From: Paenibacillus methanolicus
GTDB taxonomy: Bacteria > Bacillota > Bacilli > Paenibacillales > Paenibacillaceae
Direction: 5' to 3'
Length of the DNA stretch: 64,000 nt
Assembly: GCF_008124765.1 (NCBI RefSeq)
Contig: NZ_VNHS01000002.1
Coordinates: 744,001-808,000, forward strand
The position numbers and the translations under genes are program-made. Shown piece by piece: positions 7,661 to 17,054 of the stretch; the first letter of the stretch is position 1; every line of letters starts with the position of its first letter. Under the pieces are notes generated by a model, which did not search any database, had not been told where the DNA came from, and worked only from the letters and a program-made list of their open reading frames with translations.

Positions 7661-8541
7661 GCGCCGGCCACCTGCTTGCCTGCCGCGATGTAATACAAGT
7701 AGGCGTCTTCAAGGTTAGGGTCCGCGGGCGCGCTATCCGCCGCGGGCTGCCGATCGGAGATGACCCGGACCTTCACCCCTTCGCCGCTTTGCACGGTGCC
7801 GCTGATCACCAGCTCGCCACGCTTAGCCACCCACTGCTCGCTCGTCATCATCCACTCCCATACCTTGCCTTCGGCCTCGGCTAGAATGGCGCTCGGGGAT
7901 GCCTGGATAATGGTGCGCCCTTGATTGACGATCGCGATATCCGTGGCGGTCGCTTCGATATCCGATACGATGTGGGTGGAGAGAATGATGATCCGATCGC
8001 TCGACAGCTCGGCCAGCAGGTTGCGGAAGCGGATGCGCTCCTCGGGATCCAATCCGACCGTCGGCTCGTCGACGATGAGCAGCTTCGGATCGCCGAGCAG
8101 CGCCTGCGCGATGCCGACCCGTTGGCGCATCCCGCCGGAGAAGCCGTGCAGCGGCTTGTTCCGCGCCTCGTAGAGGTTCGTCAGATGCAGCAGCTCTTCG
8201 ATGCGCTTGCGGGCGACGCGCGAATCAAGCCCGCGCACCGCGGCCAAATAGTCCAGAAACTCCACCGCGTTCAAATTCGGATACACGCCGAAATCCTGCG
8301 GCAAATAACCGAGCACGGCACGCACCGCGTTCGGATTTTGCACGATATCGACGCCGTTCCACGTAATTTTGCCGGACGTCGGCTCCGTGATCGTGGACAA
8401 AATGCGCATGAGCGTCGATTTGCCTGCCCCGTTCGGGCCGAGCAAACCGAGAATGCCGGCGCGAACGTGCAGCGATAAATCGCGAAGTCCGTAAAAATCA
8501 CCCTTATACTTCTTGCTTACATGCTCGATAATCAATTCCAT
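7657..8541 (-). CDS. ABC transporter, ATP-binding subunit
   Basis: Cytoplasmic ATPase that powers the adjoining permease, 294 residues. All motifs are visible: Walker A GPNGAGKST, signature FSGGMRQR, Walker B LLIVDEPTVGLDP and the switch His in STHIV. A C-terminal segment of about 80 residues beyond the nucleotide-binding fold (from EGKVWEWMM) is typical of ABC-2 drug or peptide exporters. The start at 8541 (MELIIEHVSKKY) follows GGGGGG; upstream in-frame starts would add a Cys-rich, unlikely leader. It overlaps the permease gene by 4 bp. Confidence 0.93.
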   Translation of the reverse strand: MELIIEHVSKKYKGDFYGLRDLSLHVRAGILGLLGPNGAGKSTLMRILSTITEPTSGKITWNGVDIVQNPNAVRAVLGYLPQDFGVYPNLNAVEFLDYLAAVRGLDSRVARKRIEELLHLTNLYEARNKPLHGFSGGMRQRVGIAQALLGDPKLLIVDEPTVGLDPEERIRFRNLLAELSSDRIIILSTHIVSDIEATATDIAIVNQGRTIIQASPSAILAEAEGKVWEWMMTSEQWVAKRGELVISGTVQSGEGVKVRVISDRQPAADSAPADPNLEDAYLYYIAAGKQVAGA

Positions 8542-8759
8542 GAAGCGCCCCCCGCATCTACACCCATTTATTGGAATATATGAATCTATCCATCTAATGA
8601 TTGCATAGATTTGGCACGCTCTCAATAACCATTTTTGCTAACCGAAGCCAATTCTGGTTAACGCACTATCGATGCGCAAGATCTCTTGCCCCGCCGCCGG
8701 ACGGATGATGATAGAATAAGAGAGATTCGATAACCCGATCCGAAGACGGAGGATAGCGC

Positions 8760-9581
8760 GTGGATAAAGAGAAGCAAACGTTCTGGCGTTCGTATTTGTC
8801 CGGGCTCCAACTGAGCGTAGCCGTAGCGGCCTACACGAAGGTGCCGCGCACCTGGCGGGACGACGATTACGTGCCTGACATTAATAAGTTATATTTCATC
8901 GAGGACGGAGAAGGTTACGTCGCGGTCGGCGAAGACCGCCGCTACCCGAAGCCCGGCAGCCTGTGCCTGCTCCCGGCCGAGCGGCGGCAGTCGTACGGCA
9001 CGGTCGGCGAACATACCTTCAGCAAATATTGGTGCCACTTCACGGCCAAGCTCGGCGGCATGCATCTGTTCCACGCGCTCGAGGCGCCCGTCGTCATCCA
9101 GGTCGACGATCCGGCCCGGCTGAAGGCGCTGTTCGACCGGCTGCTCGCCGCGCACAAGAGTCCGGACTGGACGGCCGGCATGCTCGAGCAGGCTGCGCTG
9201 CTCGAAATCTTGGCCGCCTTCCTCGAGCAATCGCGCCCGGCGGCCGGCGCCTCGCCGGAAAGCGCGATCCAGAAGATGACGACCGTGCTGGCCTATATCG
9301 ATGCGCATCTGGCCGATAACCTGACGGTCGAGGAGCTGGCGAGCCTGCTCCACTTTCACCCGAACTACTTCAGCCGCGTATTCAAGCGGACGACCGGCCT
9401 GTCGCCGATCCAATACGTGAACCGCAAGCGGATGGACAAGGCTCGGCACCAGCTTGCCTTCACCGGCATAAGCGTATCGAACATCGCGTTCTCGCTCGGC
9501 ATGGAGCCGACGTACTTCTCCCGCATGTTCAAGGAGCATACGGGCCTTGCGCCGAGCGAATACCGGGAGAGCTTCGCCTAA
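8760..9581 (+). CDS. AraC-family transcriptional regulator
   Basis: Regulator of 273 residues. The N-terminal ~150 residues form a cupin-like domain (DGEGYVAVGEDRRYPKPGS), and the last ~100 the AraC DNA-binding domain, with the first helix-turn-helix at VEELASLLHFHPNYFSRVF and the second at SVSNIAFSLGMEPTYFSRMF. The GTG start at 8760 is chosen because CGGAGG ends about 7 bases before it. It diverges from the ABC exporter and converges on the dioxygenase-like gene, so its target could be either. Confidence 0.92.
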   Translation: MDKEKQTFWRSYLSGLQLSVAVAAYTKVPRTWRDDDYVPDINKLYFIEDGEGYVAVGEDRRYPKPGSLCLLPAERRQSYGTVGEHTFSKYWCHFTAKLGGMHLFHALEAPVVIQVDDPARLKALFDRLLAAHKSPDWTAGMLEQAALLEILAAFLEQSRPAAGASPESAIQKMTTVLAYIDAHLADNLTVEELASLLHFHPNYFSRVFKRTTGLSPIQYVNRKRMDKARHQLAFTGISVSNIAFSLGMEPTYFSRMFKEHTGLAPSEYRESFA

Positions 9582-9605
9582 GCTAAGCGGCGAAGCGCGA
9601 AGAAG

Positions 9606-9645
9606 GCCTCCCCCGTCACCCTCGCGGATGACAGGGGAGGCTCTT
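9606..9645. terminator. Bidirectional terminator between convergent genes
   Basis: An 8-bp GC-rich stem (9606-9613 with 9634-9641) is extended by GTCA/TGAC (9615-9618 with 9629-9632). The T tail is weak on both sides. Confidence 0.6.
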
Positions 9646-9651
9646 ATGCGC

Positions 9652-11061
9652 TTACGGATAGAACGTGCTGGCCGGCGTCGTGCTCGCGCACCATCTGGAC
9701 TTGAACAGCTCCGCGATGAGCAGGTCCTTCGCCTCGACCGTGCCGATATAGCGCAGCGCCTCGGAGGCATGGGCGCGCACGTAGCGGTTGTCGTCGGCCA
9801 GCGCCTCTGCCAGAGCCGGTACGGCCGCGCCGGCGCCCGTGCCGAGCTGCGCGAGCGACAATCCCGCGGTGAAGCGCGCCTGCGTGTCCGCGTCGGCCAG
9901 CGCGCTTGCTAGCGCCGCGACGACCGCGTCCTCCGGCGCGCCGATCATGCCAAGCGCCTCGATCGCCGTGCAGCGTACCGGCGCGGACGAATGCGCCTGC
10001 AGCGCGATTAGATCCGGCAGCGCCTCCTTGGCCGCGCCGCGCAGCTCGCCGAGCGCGAACGCCGCGTGCCGGACCGTCTCCTCGCGCCCGTCCTGCAACG
10101 CCTGCCGAAGCGCCGGCACCGCTTCTTCGCCCGCGACGGACAGACCGTAGGCGGCCAGCCTCGATACGGCGGCATCGTCGCCCGTCAAGGCACGCTCCAG
10201 CGCCTCCACGCCCGGCTTGCCGCAGCGCGCCAGCTCGTAAGCCGCGTTCAGCGCCGCGGGCTCGAACGCGTCGCCAAGTCCCCGTTCGAGCTCCTCGATG
10301 CGCGCCTCATCCGCCTCTCTCGTATTCGCCAAGCTGCCGATTTGCCCGTGCAGCCAGTTCCAGTTCTCTTCCCACATTGCTTCATGACGGGCGATCGGCA
10401 CGCGCAGTCCGGCCGGCTCACGCCATGTCCGCTCCTCGCTTGCCCACGTCGGCGCCGCCGGCGCTTCCGTCCGCATGAACTCGAACTTCAGCATATACCG
10501 CGGATTGCCCAGCACATTCGGCGTCGAGCGGTGCCAGATGTCGTAATGGATGAGCGCGAACGTGCCCGCGCCGCCGCTGGCCACCTGCTCGTCTTCGGTG
10601 TCGTCGGCCGCGAACGTGCGCGTCTCGTAATTTTGCGTCCCCGGCATGACGCCCGTCGGTCCCAGCGCGACCGGCGTATCCTGCGGGAAATACATAATCA
10701 TTGCCCACCATTGATGGTGATTGCGGATGCGCGAGTAGCCCCAGTAGCTGTCCTTATGCCACCCTCCGGCAACCGGCTGCGCATTATAATGCCCATGGCG
10801 GTGCGCATGCAGCATGTAGTTGCGGCCGAGCACGCTCGTCAGCGCGCCCGTGATGACGGGATGGTCGAACACTTGCTGGATTTCGCGGACGCGCGGCAGC
10901 AAGTTGTTGCCCGGGTTGCCTTCCTCCTTGTAGATGGCGTCCAGTTCCTCCGTCAGTTTCCGGTGGAATGCTTCCGGGAAATCGGTGCGCAGAATCAGAA
11001 ATCCTTCCGCGATGAAGGTTCTCATTTGCTCGTCGTTCAACAATATCGGCGCTTGGCTCAT
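9652..11061 (-). CDS. Phytanoyl-CoA dioxygenase-like protein with HEAT repeats
   Basis: Probable Fe(II)/2-oxoglutarate oxygenase fused to a repeat domain, 469 residues. Residues ~10-200 match the phytanoyl-CoA dioxygenase fold, with the iron ligands His102 and Asp104 in WHKDSYWG and His177 in YDIWHRSTPN. From about residue 265 to 450 there are four or five alpha-helical HEAT (PBS-lyase type) repeats, such as AAVSRLAAYGLSVAGEEA and ETVRHAAFALGELRGAA. The substrate is unknown; the repeats suggest a protein partner. It stands alone between the convergent AraC gene and a germination operon. Confidence 0.85.
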   Translation of the reverse strand: MSQAPILLNDEQMRTFIAEGFLILRTDFPEAFHRKLTEELDAIYKEEGNPGNNLLPRVREIQQVFDHPVITGALTSVLGRNYMLHAHRHGHYNAQPVAGGWHKDSYWGYSRIRNHHQWWAMIMYFPQDTPVALGPTGVMPGTQNYETRTFAADDTEDEQVASGGAGTFALIHYDIWHRSTPNVLGNPRYMLKFEFMRTEAPAAPTWASEERTWREPAGLRVPIARHEAMWEENWNWLHGQIGSLANTREADEARIEELERGLGDAFEPAALNAAYELARCGKPGVEALERALTGDDAAVSRLAAYGLSVAGEEAVPALRQALQDGREETVRHAAFALGELRGAAKEALPDLIALQAHSSAPVRCTAIEALGMIGAPEDAVVAALASALADADTQARFTAGLSLAQLGTGAGAAVPALAEALADDNRYVRAHASEALRYIGTVEAKDLLIAELFKSRWCASTTPASTFYP

Positions 11062-11198
11062 GACGGCTGCCTCCCTATGGGTGAAGTGATGTCGCTTTCA
11101 CCTTGATTATAGGTATAGCGCGGCCGCCAAGACATAAACGATCCTAAGCGATTGTTGCATAAAACAAACCCGTTGCGCCCGCAGCGGCACGTTCATCG

Positions 11199-12404
11199 TT
11201 ATTGCTGCTTGCGAATACTGCGGTTCTTCAACTCTGAGCCGGTAATAACGAACTTCACGCTCGCCTCCACCTTCGCCTTGGCGAATAGGGCATTCCATTC
11301 CTTCCTGATCGGCTGGAATTCGCGATATCGATGGCGATAGAGATGTTCCCCGAACCCGAAGACGTCTACGCCGTATTGGCGCTGCACGCGGCCGATCATC
11401 TGCAGAGTTTGTTCCCGCATGTATTCGGACAATGCCTGTTCCAACGCCTGGAAGCCCTCTACCTTGTGGACGGGCAGATCGGCATCCAAACTGTTCAACT
11501 GCCCTTCCCCTTCGATTCGCAATCGAATGTACGGCAAGCCGTTCTTCATCGCGACGCGCACATGCGTATGCGCGCGATTAACCCGGACGGAAGCGTGCCC
11601 CTCATGGTTGGGAAGCGGGAAAGCCACCCCCGTCTGCTCCAGTTCGCCCCGGATCAGATTCAAGATCCGCGTCTCGTAAATCGACAGGTATCCGATCAAT
11701 CGATCGTCCCGGAATACGGCCGCTCCCGCAATTTTAACGTTAGATTGGGGGATCGCCGACTGGAAGCTTCGTCCCTTGTCGTTCGCCTTGACATTGCCGA
11801 TCACCGTGATCGCCCCGAGCGTCAGATCTCTCCCCTCGACCAGTATAGCCTGGGTATAGTCGAACAAGCGGCTGAGCGGGACGCCGCCCCATTCCTTGCG
11901 GAAATTCTCGACCTGGGATTGGATTTTCCAACTGGCGTAAATCCCGCCCGGCGATAGCACTTGAAGCATGTCCGAAGCGGGTACGTCTTTGGCGATTAAG
12001 AGCAGCACGTCCTCGCGGACGTACCGCGAGCGTTGAACAAGGTCGATGAACGCGTTGAGCCCTTTGCGCGCGGTCCGTTCATCGATCACGATGACCCTAA
12101 CGTGAGAGGGCATCATGAGCCGTTCGACATTCTCGTTCAACCGCGATGCGGTATCGGCGATCGAATTCCCCTCTACCGTATAGAGCACGGTCGGCACGCC
12201 GGAGCCCTGCCCTTGGGATGGCATCGCCCCCGCCGCGTTCAACACCTCGAACGTAACGCGGTGACGGCCGTTCTTCCCCGGCTCCACGGCGACGCCGGTC
12301 AGCAGCGCCGACCGGTTCACCTCGGTCAAATCCCAGCAGCCGGACAGCAGCGCGCATGCGGCCGCGAGCGTCAGTCCCGTCCACAACCAGCGAACGCCTT
12401 TCAT
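11199..12404 (-). CDS. Germinant receptor C subunit (GerC family lipoprotein), operon 1
   Basis: Outer-face lipoprotein of the spore inner-membrane germinant receptor, 401 residues. It has a signal peptide ending in the lipobox LLSGCW, so Cys is acylated. GerC-type features follow: DLTEVNRSALLTGVAVEP, SHVRVIVIDER and near the end VFGFGEHLYRHRYREFQPI. The ATG at 12404 overlaps the GerA-subunit stop codon (ATGA), placing it last in the operon: small membrane protein, B, A, C. A much longer open frame upstream of this ATG is only a shadow of the A-subunit gene. Confidence 0.94.
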   Translation of the reverse strand: MKGVRWLWTGLTLAAACALLSGCWDLTEVNRSALLTGVAVEPGKNGRHRVTFEVLNAAGAMPSQGQGSGVPTVLYTVEGNSIADTASRLNENVERLMMPSHVRVIVIDERTARKGLNAFIDLVQRSRYVREDVLLLIAKDVPASDMLQVLSPGGIYASWKIQSQVENFRKEWGGVPLSRLFDYTQAILVEGRDLTLGAITVIGNVKANDKGRSFQSAIPQSNVKIAGAAVFRDDRLIGYLSIYETRILNLIRGELEQTGVAFPLPNHEGHASVRVNRAHTHVRVAMKNGLPYIRLRIEGEGQLNSLDADLPVHKVEGFQALEQALSEYMREQTLQMIGRVQRQYGVDVFGFGEHLYRHRYREFQPIRKEWNALFAKAKVEASVKFVITGSELKNRSIRKQQ

Positions 12405-13825
12405 GGCGTCTTCCCGCCTAGCATTCGCGAGAGTGGAGACATATAAGGCACGCCGAACGTTTCCATCCGCGACAGATGGATCATGAGGACGGCGCAGCCG
12501 AGAATGACGCCGTACAAGCCGGTGAACGACGCGAGCAATATCAAGCCGTAACGGAAAATCCGGATATTCGAGCCGAACGTATACACCGGCGCGACATAAC
12601 TCGAGATGACGGTCAGCGCGACGACGATGACGTTGATGTTGGATACGATGCCCGCCTGCACTGCCGCTTCGCCCAGCACGAGCGCGCCCGCGATCGAGAT
12701 CGCCTGTCCCACGAGGCGCGGCATGCGGGTGCCTGCTTCCCTTAGAATCTCGAAGGCGGCCTCCATGAGCAGAATTTCGATTACCGCCGGGAACGGAATC
12801 CCTTCCCGCTGGGCCGCGATGCTCGTCAGCAGAATCGTCGGAATAAGCTCCTGATGATAGCTCGTGATGGCGACGTACAGCGAAGGGACGACCAGCGACA
12901 ACAAGAACGCGACATAACGAAGCAGCCTGGCGAACAAGCCGACCAGAAACCATTGATAGTGATCTTCCGGCGATTGGAAGAAATCGCGGAAGATCGCGGG
13001 CACAATCAGCACGAACGGACTGCCGCCCACGATAACGGCGATGCGCTTATCCAGCAGGCAGGAGCAGACCGAATCCGGCCGTTCGCTGTTGTAGACGGTC
13101 GGGAACAGCCAATAACCGCGCGGGCGGAACAGCGACTCCAGACTCCCCGAATCAAACAGGCTCACCATTCTGCAAGATCGCACCTGCTCCCTGACCTGCC
13201 GCAGCACCTCTTCGTCCGCTTCTTCTTCGATGTAAGCCAGATAGACCTCGGTTCTCGTCTTCTCACCAATTTCGTACCGTTCGAACCGAAGCTTGTCCGT
13301 CACGATGCGCCTTCGAATCAAGCTCATGTTCGTCGCGGCCGATTCCGTGAAGCCTTCCTTCGGCCCCCGGATGACGTTCTGCGACGTCGGCTCTTCCACG
13401 GAGCGGGTAACAAGCTCCTTCACGTCGACGAGCAGGCAATCGCGCGCCCCTTCCGCGAACAGCGCGGCATACCCCCGGCCGAGCTTCATGGGAAGGACGT
13501 GCAATTGGTCGGACAGCTCGCTGCTTAATCCGCTTAAGCAGCGCTCCCGCACTTCCTTCAGCAGCGCGGTCGCATCCTCGCCCGCCAGATCGTCGCTCGC
13601 TTGCGCGAGCGGCTGAATCACGTAATTCATCATGAACGACGCGCTCGTCAACGTCGTGAAGTAGCATAGCAGGCCTTCCTTGCCGCAGAAGCGGAGCGAT
13701 ACGAGCGCCAGATCGTCCGTATCGCCGAACGTCATCCGCAGCGCTGCCCGCACGGCCTCAAGCGTCAGCCCGCCCCCGTCTTGTCCGATTGGGCTCCAAC
13801 CGGTCGTGTAGTCGCCTTGGTTCAT
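12401..13825 (-). CDS. Germinant receptor A subunit (GerA family), operon 1
   Basis: Membrane subunit of a spore germinant receptor, 474 residues. The soluble N-terminal domain (to about residue 280) contains the family-typical VEEPTSQNVIRGPKEGFTES and LFPTVYNSERPDSV; the C-terminal half has about five membrane segments around QREGIPFPAVIEILLMEAAF. The ATG has AAAGGAGAG upstream. The first 68 bases lie inside the end of the B-subunit gene in another frame, an unusually long overlap that suggests tight coupling. It would be expressed in the forespore, though I see no convincing sigma-G promoter for this operon. Confidence 0.95.
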   Translation of the reverse strand: MNQGDYTTGWSPIGQDGGGLTLEAVRAALRMTFGDTDDLALVSLRFCGKEGLLCYFTTLTSASFMMNYVIQPLAQASDDLAGEDATALLKEVRERCLSGLSSELSDQLHVLPMKLGRGYAALFAEGARDCLLVDVKELVTRSVEEPTSQNVIRGPKEGFTESAATNMSLIRRRIVTDKLRFERYEIGEKTRTEVYLAYIEEEADEEVLRQVREQVRSCRMVSLFDSGSLESLFRPRGYWLFPTVYNSERPDSVCSCLLDKRIAVIVGGSPFVLIVPAIFRDFFQSPEDHYQWFLVGLFARLLRYVAFLLSLVVPSLYVAITSYHQELIPTILLTSIAAQREGIPFPAVIEILLMEAAFEILREAGTRMPRLVGQAISIAGALVLGEAAVQAGIVSNINVIVVALTVISSYVAPVYTFGSNIRIFRYGLILLASFTGLYGVILGCAVLMIHLSRMETFGVPYMSPLSRMLGGKTP

Positions 13826-14918
13826 GTTCTCTCTCTCCTTTGCGATAGCGGATCCGCAGCAGCATGAGCGTCGCCGCCGGGATCACGAGCTGAGCCGGGA
13901 TATGAAGCCAATAGATGACGTACTTCAAGCCTTCTTCGAAATGCTCGGCATTATTATGCGTGACCAGAATCGAGAAGGCGCCGACGAGCAGCGCCGAAGA
14001 GAACGCGAAGCGGCGATGGCGACCGAACGTCCGGCTCGCCCCGATGGTGGCGGCATGCACGAATACGGCGCATTTGACGAGGACGCCGAGGATGATAAGG
14101 AGCGCGACGAGCGCATCCAGCCGGGTGATGAAATTGAAAATGCTAATCATCCTCGCCGCGTCCAGCAGCGGAAAAATCGAAAAAACGATGTTCTCCATCC
14201 CTAGCACGCTCGTCTGCAGCAGGTCGGAGAAGGTCAACAGCAGACAGGCGCTGATCATCGCCAGCCAGCCGGTCCGCCGGAATGTCCGCGCCGTGCCGAA
14301 GCTGGAGCAGAAGACGAGGAAAACGACCAGTTCCCCGTAAGGGAACCATATCGAGCTTTTCAGCGGGACTACGAGCACCTTCGCCAGCCCTTCAGACAGA
14401 AACGGCAGCAGCCGTTCGGTATCGACGGAGCCGCTGAACACGAGGAGAAGCGCCAATGCGAAGAAGAAGAAGCCGACAAGCGCCGCGATCAGAACGGATA
14501 ATCGGCCCGTTGCCGCGATCCCTCCGGATGCGGCATAGGCGATAACCAGCACGAACATGAATATCAACACCGACGGCGGCGTGGCACGAAGGATGGAGGT
14601 CATGACAAGCTCGATCATATCGCGGACGTTGCGCGAAGCGATATAAAGAAAATAGACAATATAGCATAATGTCCACATTCGCCCGATCGTCCGTCCCCAC
14701 GCCTTGTCCAGCATGTCGAATAGGTTTCCCCCGTTCCCGGCCGCGGCCAGTCCCACGAAGAGAAGGAAGAGCGCTCCCGCGGGAACAACCGCGATCAGCT
14801 CGACGAGCCAGGCGTCCGGCGCAAGCCGCGGCGGTCCGAAAATAATGGACGTCCCGAGCAAAAAAACGAGCAATAACGTATATCCATGAACCACGTTCAT
14901 TCTCGAAGCGTCCGCCAC
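13758..14918 (-). CDS. Germinant receptor B subunit (GerB family permease-like), operon 1
   Basis: Integral membrane subunit, about 386 residues, with ten hydrophobic segments, an amino-acid permease-like fold that carries germinant specificity in studied receptors. Typical strings are FDMLDKAWGRTIGRMW and YIASRNVRDMIELVM. I chose the GTG at 14918, eight bases after the preceding small gene ends and preceded by AAAGGA; the ATG at 14900 (MNVVHGYTL) is an alternative. The last 68 bases overlap the A-subunit gene. The C-terminus is long, basic and hydrophilic. Confidence 0.92.
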   Translation of the reverse strand: MADASRMNVVHGYTLLLVFLLGTSIIFGPPRLAPDAWLVELIAVVPAGALFLLFVGLAAAGNGGNLFDMLDKAWGRTIGRMWTLCYIVYFLYIASRNVRDMIELVMTSILRATPPSVLIFMFVLVIAYAASGGIAATGRLSVLIAALVGFFFFALALLLVFSGSVDTERLLPFLSEGLAKVLVVPLKSSIWFPYGELVVFLVFCSSFGTARTFRRTGWLAMISACLLLTFSDLLQTSVLGMENIVFSIFPLLDAARMISIFNFITRLDALVALLIILGVLVKCAVFVHAATIGASRTFGRHRRFAFSSALLVGAFSILVTHNNAEHFEEGLKYVIYWLHIPAQLVIPAATLMLLRIRYRKGEREHEPRRLHDRLEPNRTRRGRADA

Positions 14919-14925
14919 CTTCAGA

Positions 14926-15165
14926 TCACTTCCTTTCTTCCCGTATCCGCAGGGCTCGCAGGCGTCGCAGAACGGCTGCCCCCGCATCCCCCCAGCCCGC
15001 AAGCAGGAGAGCCGCGCCGATCATGACGAAAGCGGGTACGTGCGTATAATCGAACAACAAATGCCAACATGCCTTGTAAAAGCTCTCCCCGTACACCAGC
15101 ATATCCAGCCCGGCCAGCAGGATTAATCCCATCGAAGCGATGGTCCAAACGCCAAGCGCCGTCAT
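14926..15165 (-). CDS. Small two-span membrane protein at head of germination operon 1
   Basis: A 79-residue protein with two hydrophobic segments and a basic tail (RRLRALRIREERK). GAGAGGAG sits 7 bases before the ATG at 15165; an ATG at 15171 would be too close to it. It ends 8 bases before the B-subunit start. Small two-span proteins accompany many GerA-type operons, and operon 2 in this window has a comparable one, which argues for a role in receptor assembly or function. Confidence 0.8.
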   Translation of the reverse strand: MTALGVWTIASMGLILLAGLDMLVYGESFYKACWHLLFDYTHVPAFVMIGAALLLAGWGDAGAAVLRRLRALRIREERK

Positions 15166-15422
15166 CTCCATGCTCCTCTCGAACGCGTCTATACATGGTA
15201 AATTGCGCTTGTCCGGCCTTAATTATGTACGCCGCCCGAGCGCGGCGGGATTTTCTCCCCCGAGGCGAACGCCCTCGACAACCGGAGCGGCCGTACATAA
15301 GATAACGGGACACCTATTCATGCGAGTACAACAGTCGACCAATCGGCACCGAGAAGGTGGCGTGAAGGCACTACTGATTGAACTACCTCCATAAGCAAAT
15401 GTTGATGGGAAGGAGAACGCCC

Positions 15423-16931
15423 GTGGCACGTACAATGAACCGCAAGCCGGCCGCCAAGCGCCTAATCGCCGCCGCAGCCAAGCGCAAACGAGTAGTATCA
15501 GGACGTTCGAGATTCGGCCCCGGACGCAAAGCGGTCTCGAAACGATCCAAACGAGGCGCCGGATCCCTGAAAGGTTTAAAGGCAGCGACGCGGAAGCGGC
15601 GCCAAGCGCGATTCGCGATCTCCGCGCTGCCGGTGCCCGCCTTGAGCTTGCCAGAAGTTTCGCGTTATGTCCCTGCCCCTCCGAACGAACGCCAGCTGTC
15701 CGGCGCGAAGCTGTCCATCCTGTATCTCGTGCACGGCTTCTTCCCCGAGTCCTACACCGGCACGGAGAAATTCGTGCTGAATATGGCCAAGGAGATGCAG
15801 CGGCGGGGCCACCGCGTCAAGGTCGCCGCTTACAGCCGACTCGTGCCGGAGGAAGCGCCGCTCGCGTTCGGCGACGTGCTGGGCCATGAATACGAATTCG
15901 AAGGCATCCCGGTGCTGGCTTATCGTCACCGCGGGCAGGATCCCGCGCAGGCAGCCGGCTTCGGGGATCATTCGCTGCTGGCGCTCGCGGAAAGCATGCT
16001 CATCCGCGAGCAGCCGAACCTGCTGCACGTCGGACATGCGATGCGCGGCATGGAATTCGTGCAAGCGGCGCGTAACTTAGGCATCCCTTACGTCATGACG
16101 TTAACCGATTTCTGGTTCGCCTGCCCCCGGTCGAACCTGCTTCGGGTCGACAAGCAGCTGTGCGCCGGACCCGAGGGAGGGGTAGCCTGCATGACACACT
16201 GCCAGATCCCGTACGCCGCAGACCGATTGAACGCCCAGATGCCGCTGCTTCTCGGCGCAAGCCGGATCGTAGCGCCTTCGGTCTTCCTCGCCTCCTTCGT
16301 CAAGCAAGCGTTGCCCGCTCTGCCGATCGAGGTGCTGCCGCACGGCATCCGTCAGGAGACGGTCGTTCCCAATGCGAAGCGTTACGGGAAAAGCAGTCCG
16401 ATCACGCTGATCTACGGCGGATCGCTGAACGAGCATAAAGGGGTGCACGTACTCATCGCCGCCTTGGCGAAGGTTCCCTCGCGCCGGCTTCGCCTGCATA
16501 TTTACGGGTCCGGCGAACCCGTCTACGAAGCCGCGATTCGCCGAGCCGCCGCCCGCGATTCGCGTATTTCGTTCCTCGGCCCCTATGCCGAGGGCGACAT
16601 CCCCCGCCTTTATCAAGAGGCCGATATGGCCGCCGTTCCGTCGGTCTGGTACGAGAATTACCCGCTTGCGCTGCACGAGGCGCTCGCCGCCCATGTGCCG
16701 GTGCTGACGTCGAATATCGGCGGCATGGCGGAGAAAATCGTCGACGGGCTGAACGGCTACACGTTCCGGGCCGGGGACGCGCGGCATCTCGCCGAGCGCA
16801 TCCGCATGGTCGCGCGCGATCCGGCGCTGCTGAACGGCTTGAAGGACAACATACGCGCCATGCCGCTTCCGGACGTCGGCGCGGAAGCGGACGCGTATGA
16901 ATCGATATACTATGCGCATGCGAGATCATGA
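15423..16931 (+). CDS. Family 4 glycosyltransferase with Lys/Arg-rich N-terminal extension
   Basis: Retaining GT4 enzyme, 502 residues, transferring a sugar from a nucleotide donor. The catalytic region begins near residue 93 (SILYLVHGFFPESYTGTEKF, the glycine-rich acceptor loop) and the donor domain carries YGGSLNEHKGVHVLI and the E-x7-E pair in ENYPLALHE. The first ~80 residues are unusual: dozens of Lys and Arg in blocks such as AKRKRVVSGRSR and KAVSKRSKRG, with no signal peptide. The GTG at 15423 has AGGAG 7 bases upstream. Lying between two germination operons, it may act on spore surface polymers, as CotSA-type enzymes do; this is inference. Confidence 0.9.
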   Translation: MARTMNRKPAAKRLIAAAAKRKRVVSGRSRFGPGRKAVSKRSKRGAGSLKGLKAATRKRRQARFAISALPVPALSLPEVSRYVPAPPNERQLSGAKLSILYLVHGFFPESYTGTEKFVLNMAKEMQRRGHRVKVAAYSRLVPEEAPLAFGDVLGHEYEFEGIPVLAYRHRGQDPAQAAGFGDHSLLALAESMLIREQPNLLHVGHAMRGMEFVQAARNLGIPYVMTLTDFWFACPRSNLLRVDKQLCAGPEGGVACMTHCQIPYAADRLNAQMPLLLGASRIVAPSVFLASFVKQALPALPIEVLPHGIRQETVVPNAKRYGKSSPITLIYGGSLNEHKGVHVLIAALAKVPSRRLRLHIYGSGEPVYEAAIRRAAARDSRISFLGPYAEGDIPRLYQEADMAAVPSVWYENYPLALHEALAAHVPVLTSNIGGMAEKIVDGLNGYTFRAGDARHLAERIRMVARDPALLNGLKDNIRAMPLPDVGAEADAYESIYYAHARS

Positions 16932-16933
16932 CG

Positions 16934-16979
16934 AAAGCCCTCGGCCAGTCGCGATGACGCGAGTCTGGCCGAGGGCTTT
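16934..16979. terminator. Terminator after the glycosyltransferase gene
   Basis: A perfect 15-bp stem (16934-16948 with 16965-16979), starting 3 bases after the stop codon. The stem ends in TTT but lacks a longer T run. It may also serve the convergent Nif3-like gene. Confidence 0.7.
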
Positions 16980-17054
16980 GTCAGGTGAACCGTTAGTAGG
17001 GTGAAGCGGCGATAGCTTCTTAAGACAAGCGTTGCTCGCGGCGGTTCGCGGCCG

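Noticed and set aside
12405-12953. N-terminal extension of the receptor C subunit
   Set aside because: The extension is the A-subunit gene in another frame; the lipoprotein signal and ATGA overlap fix the start at 12404.
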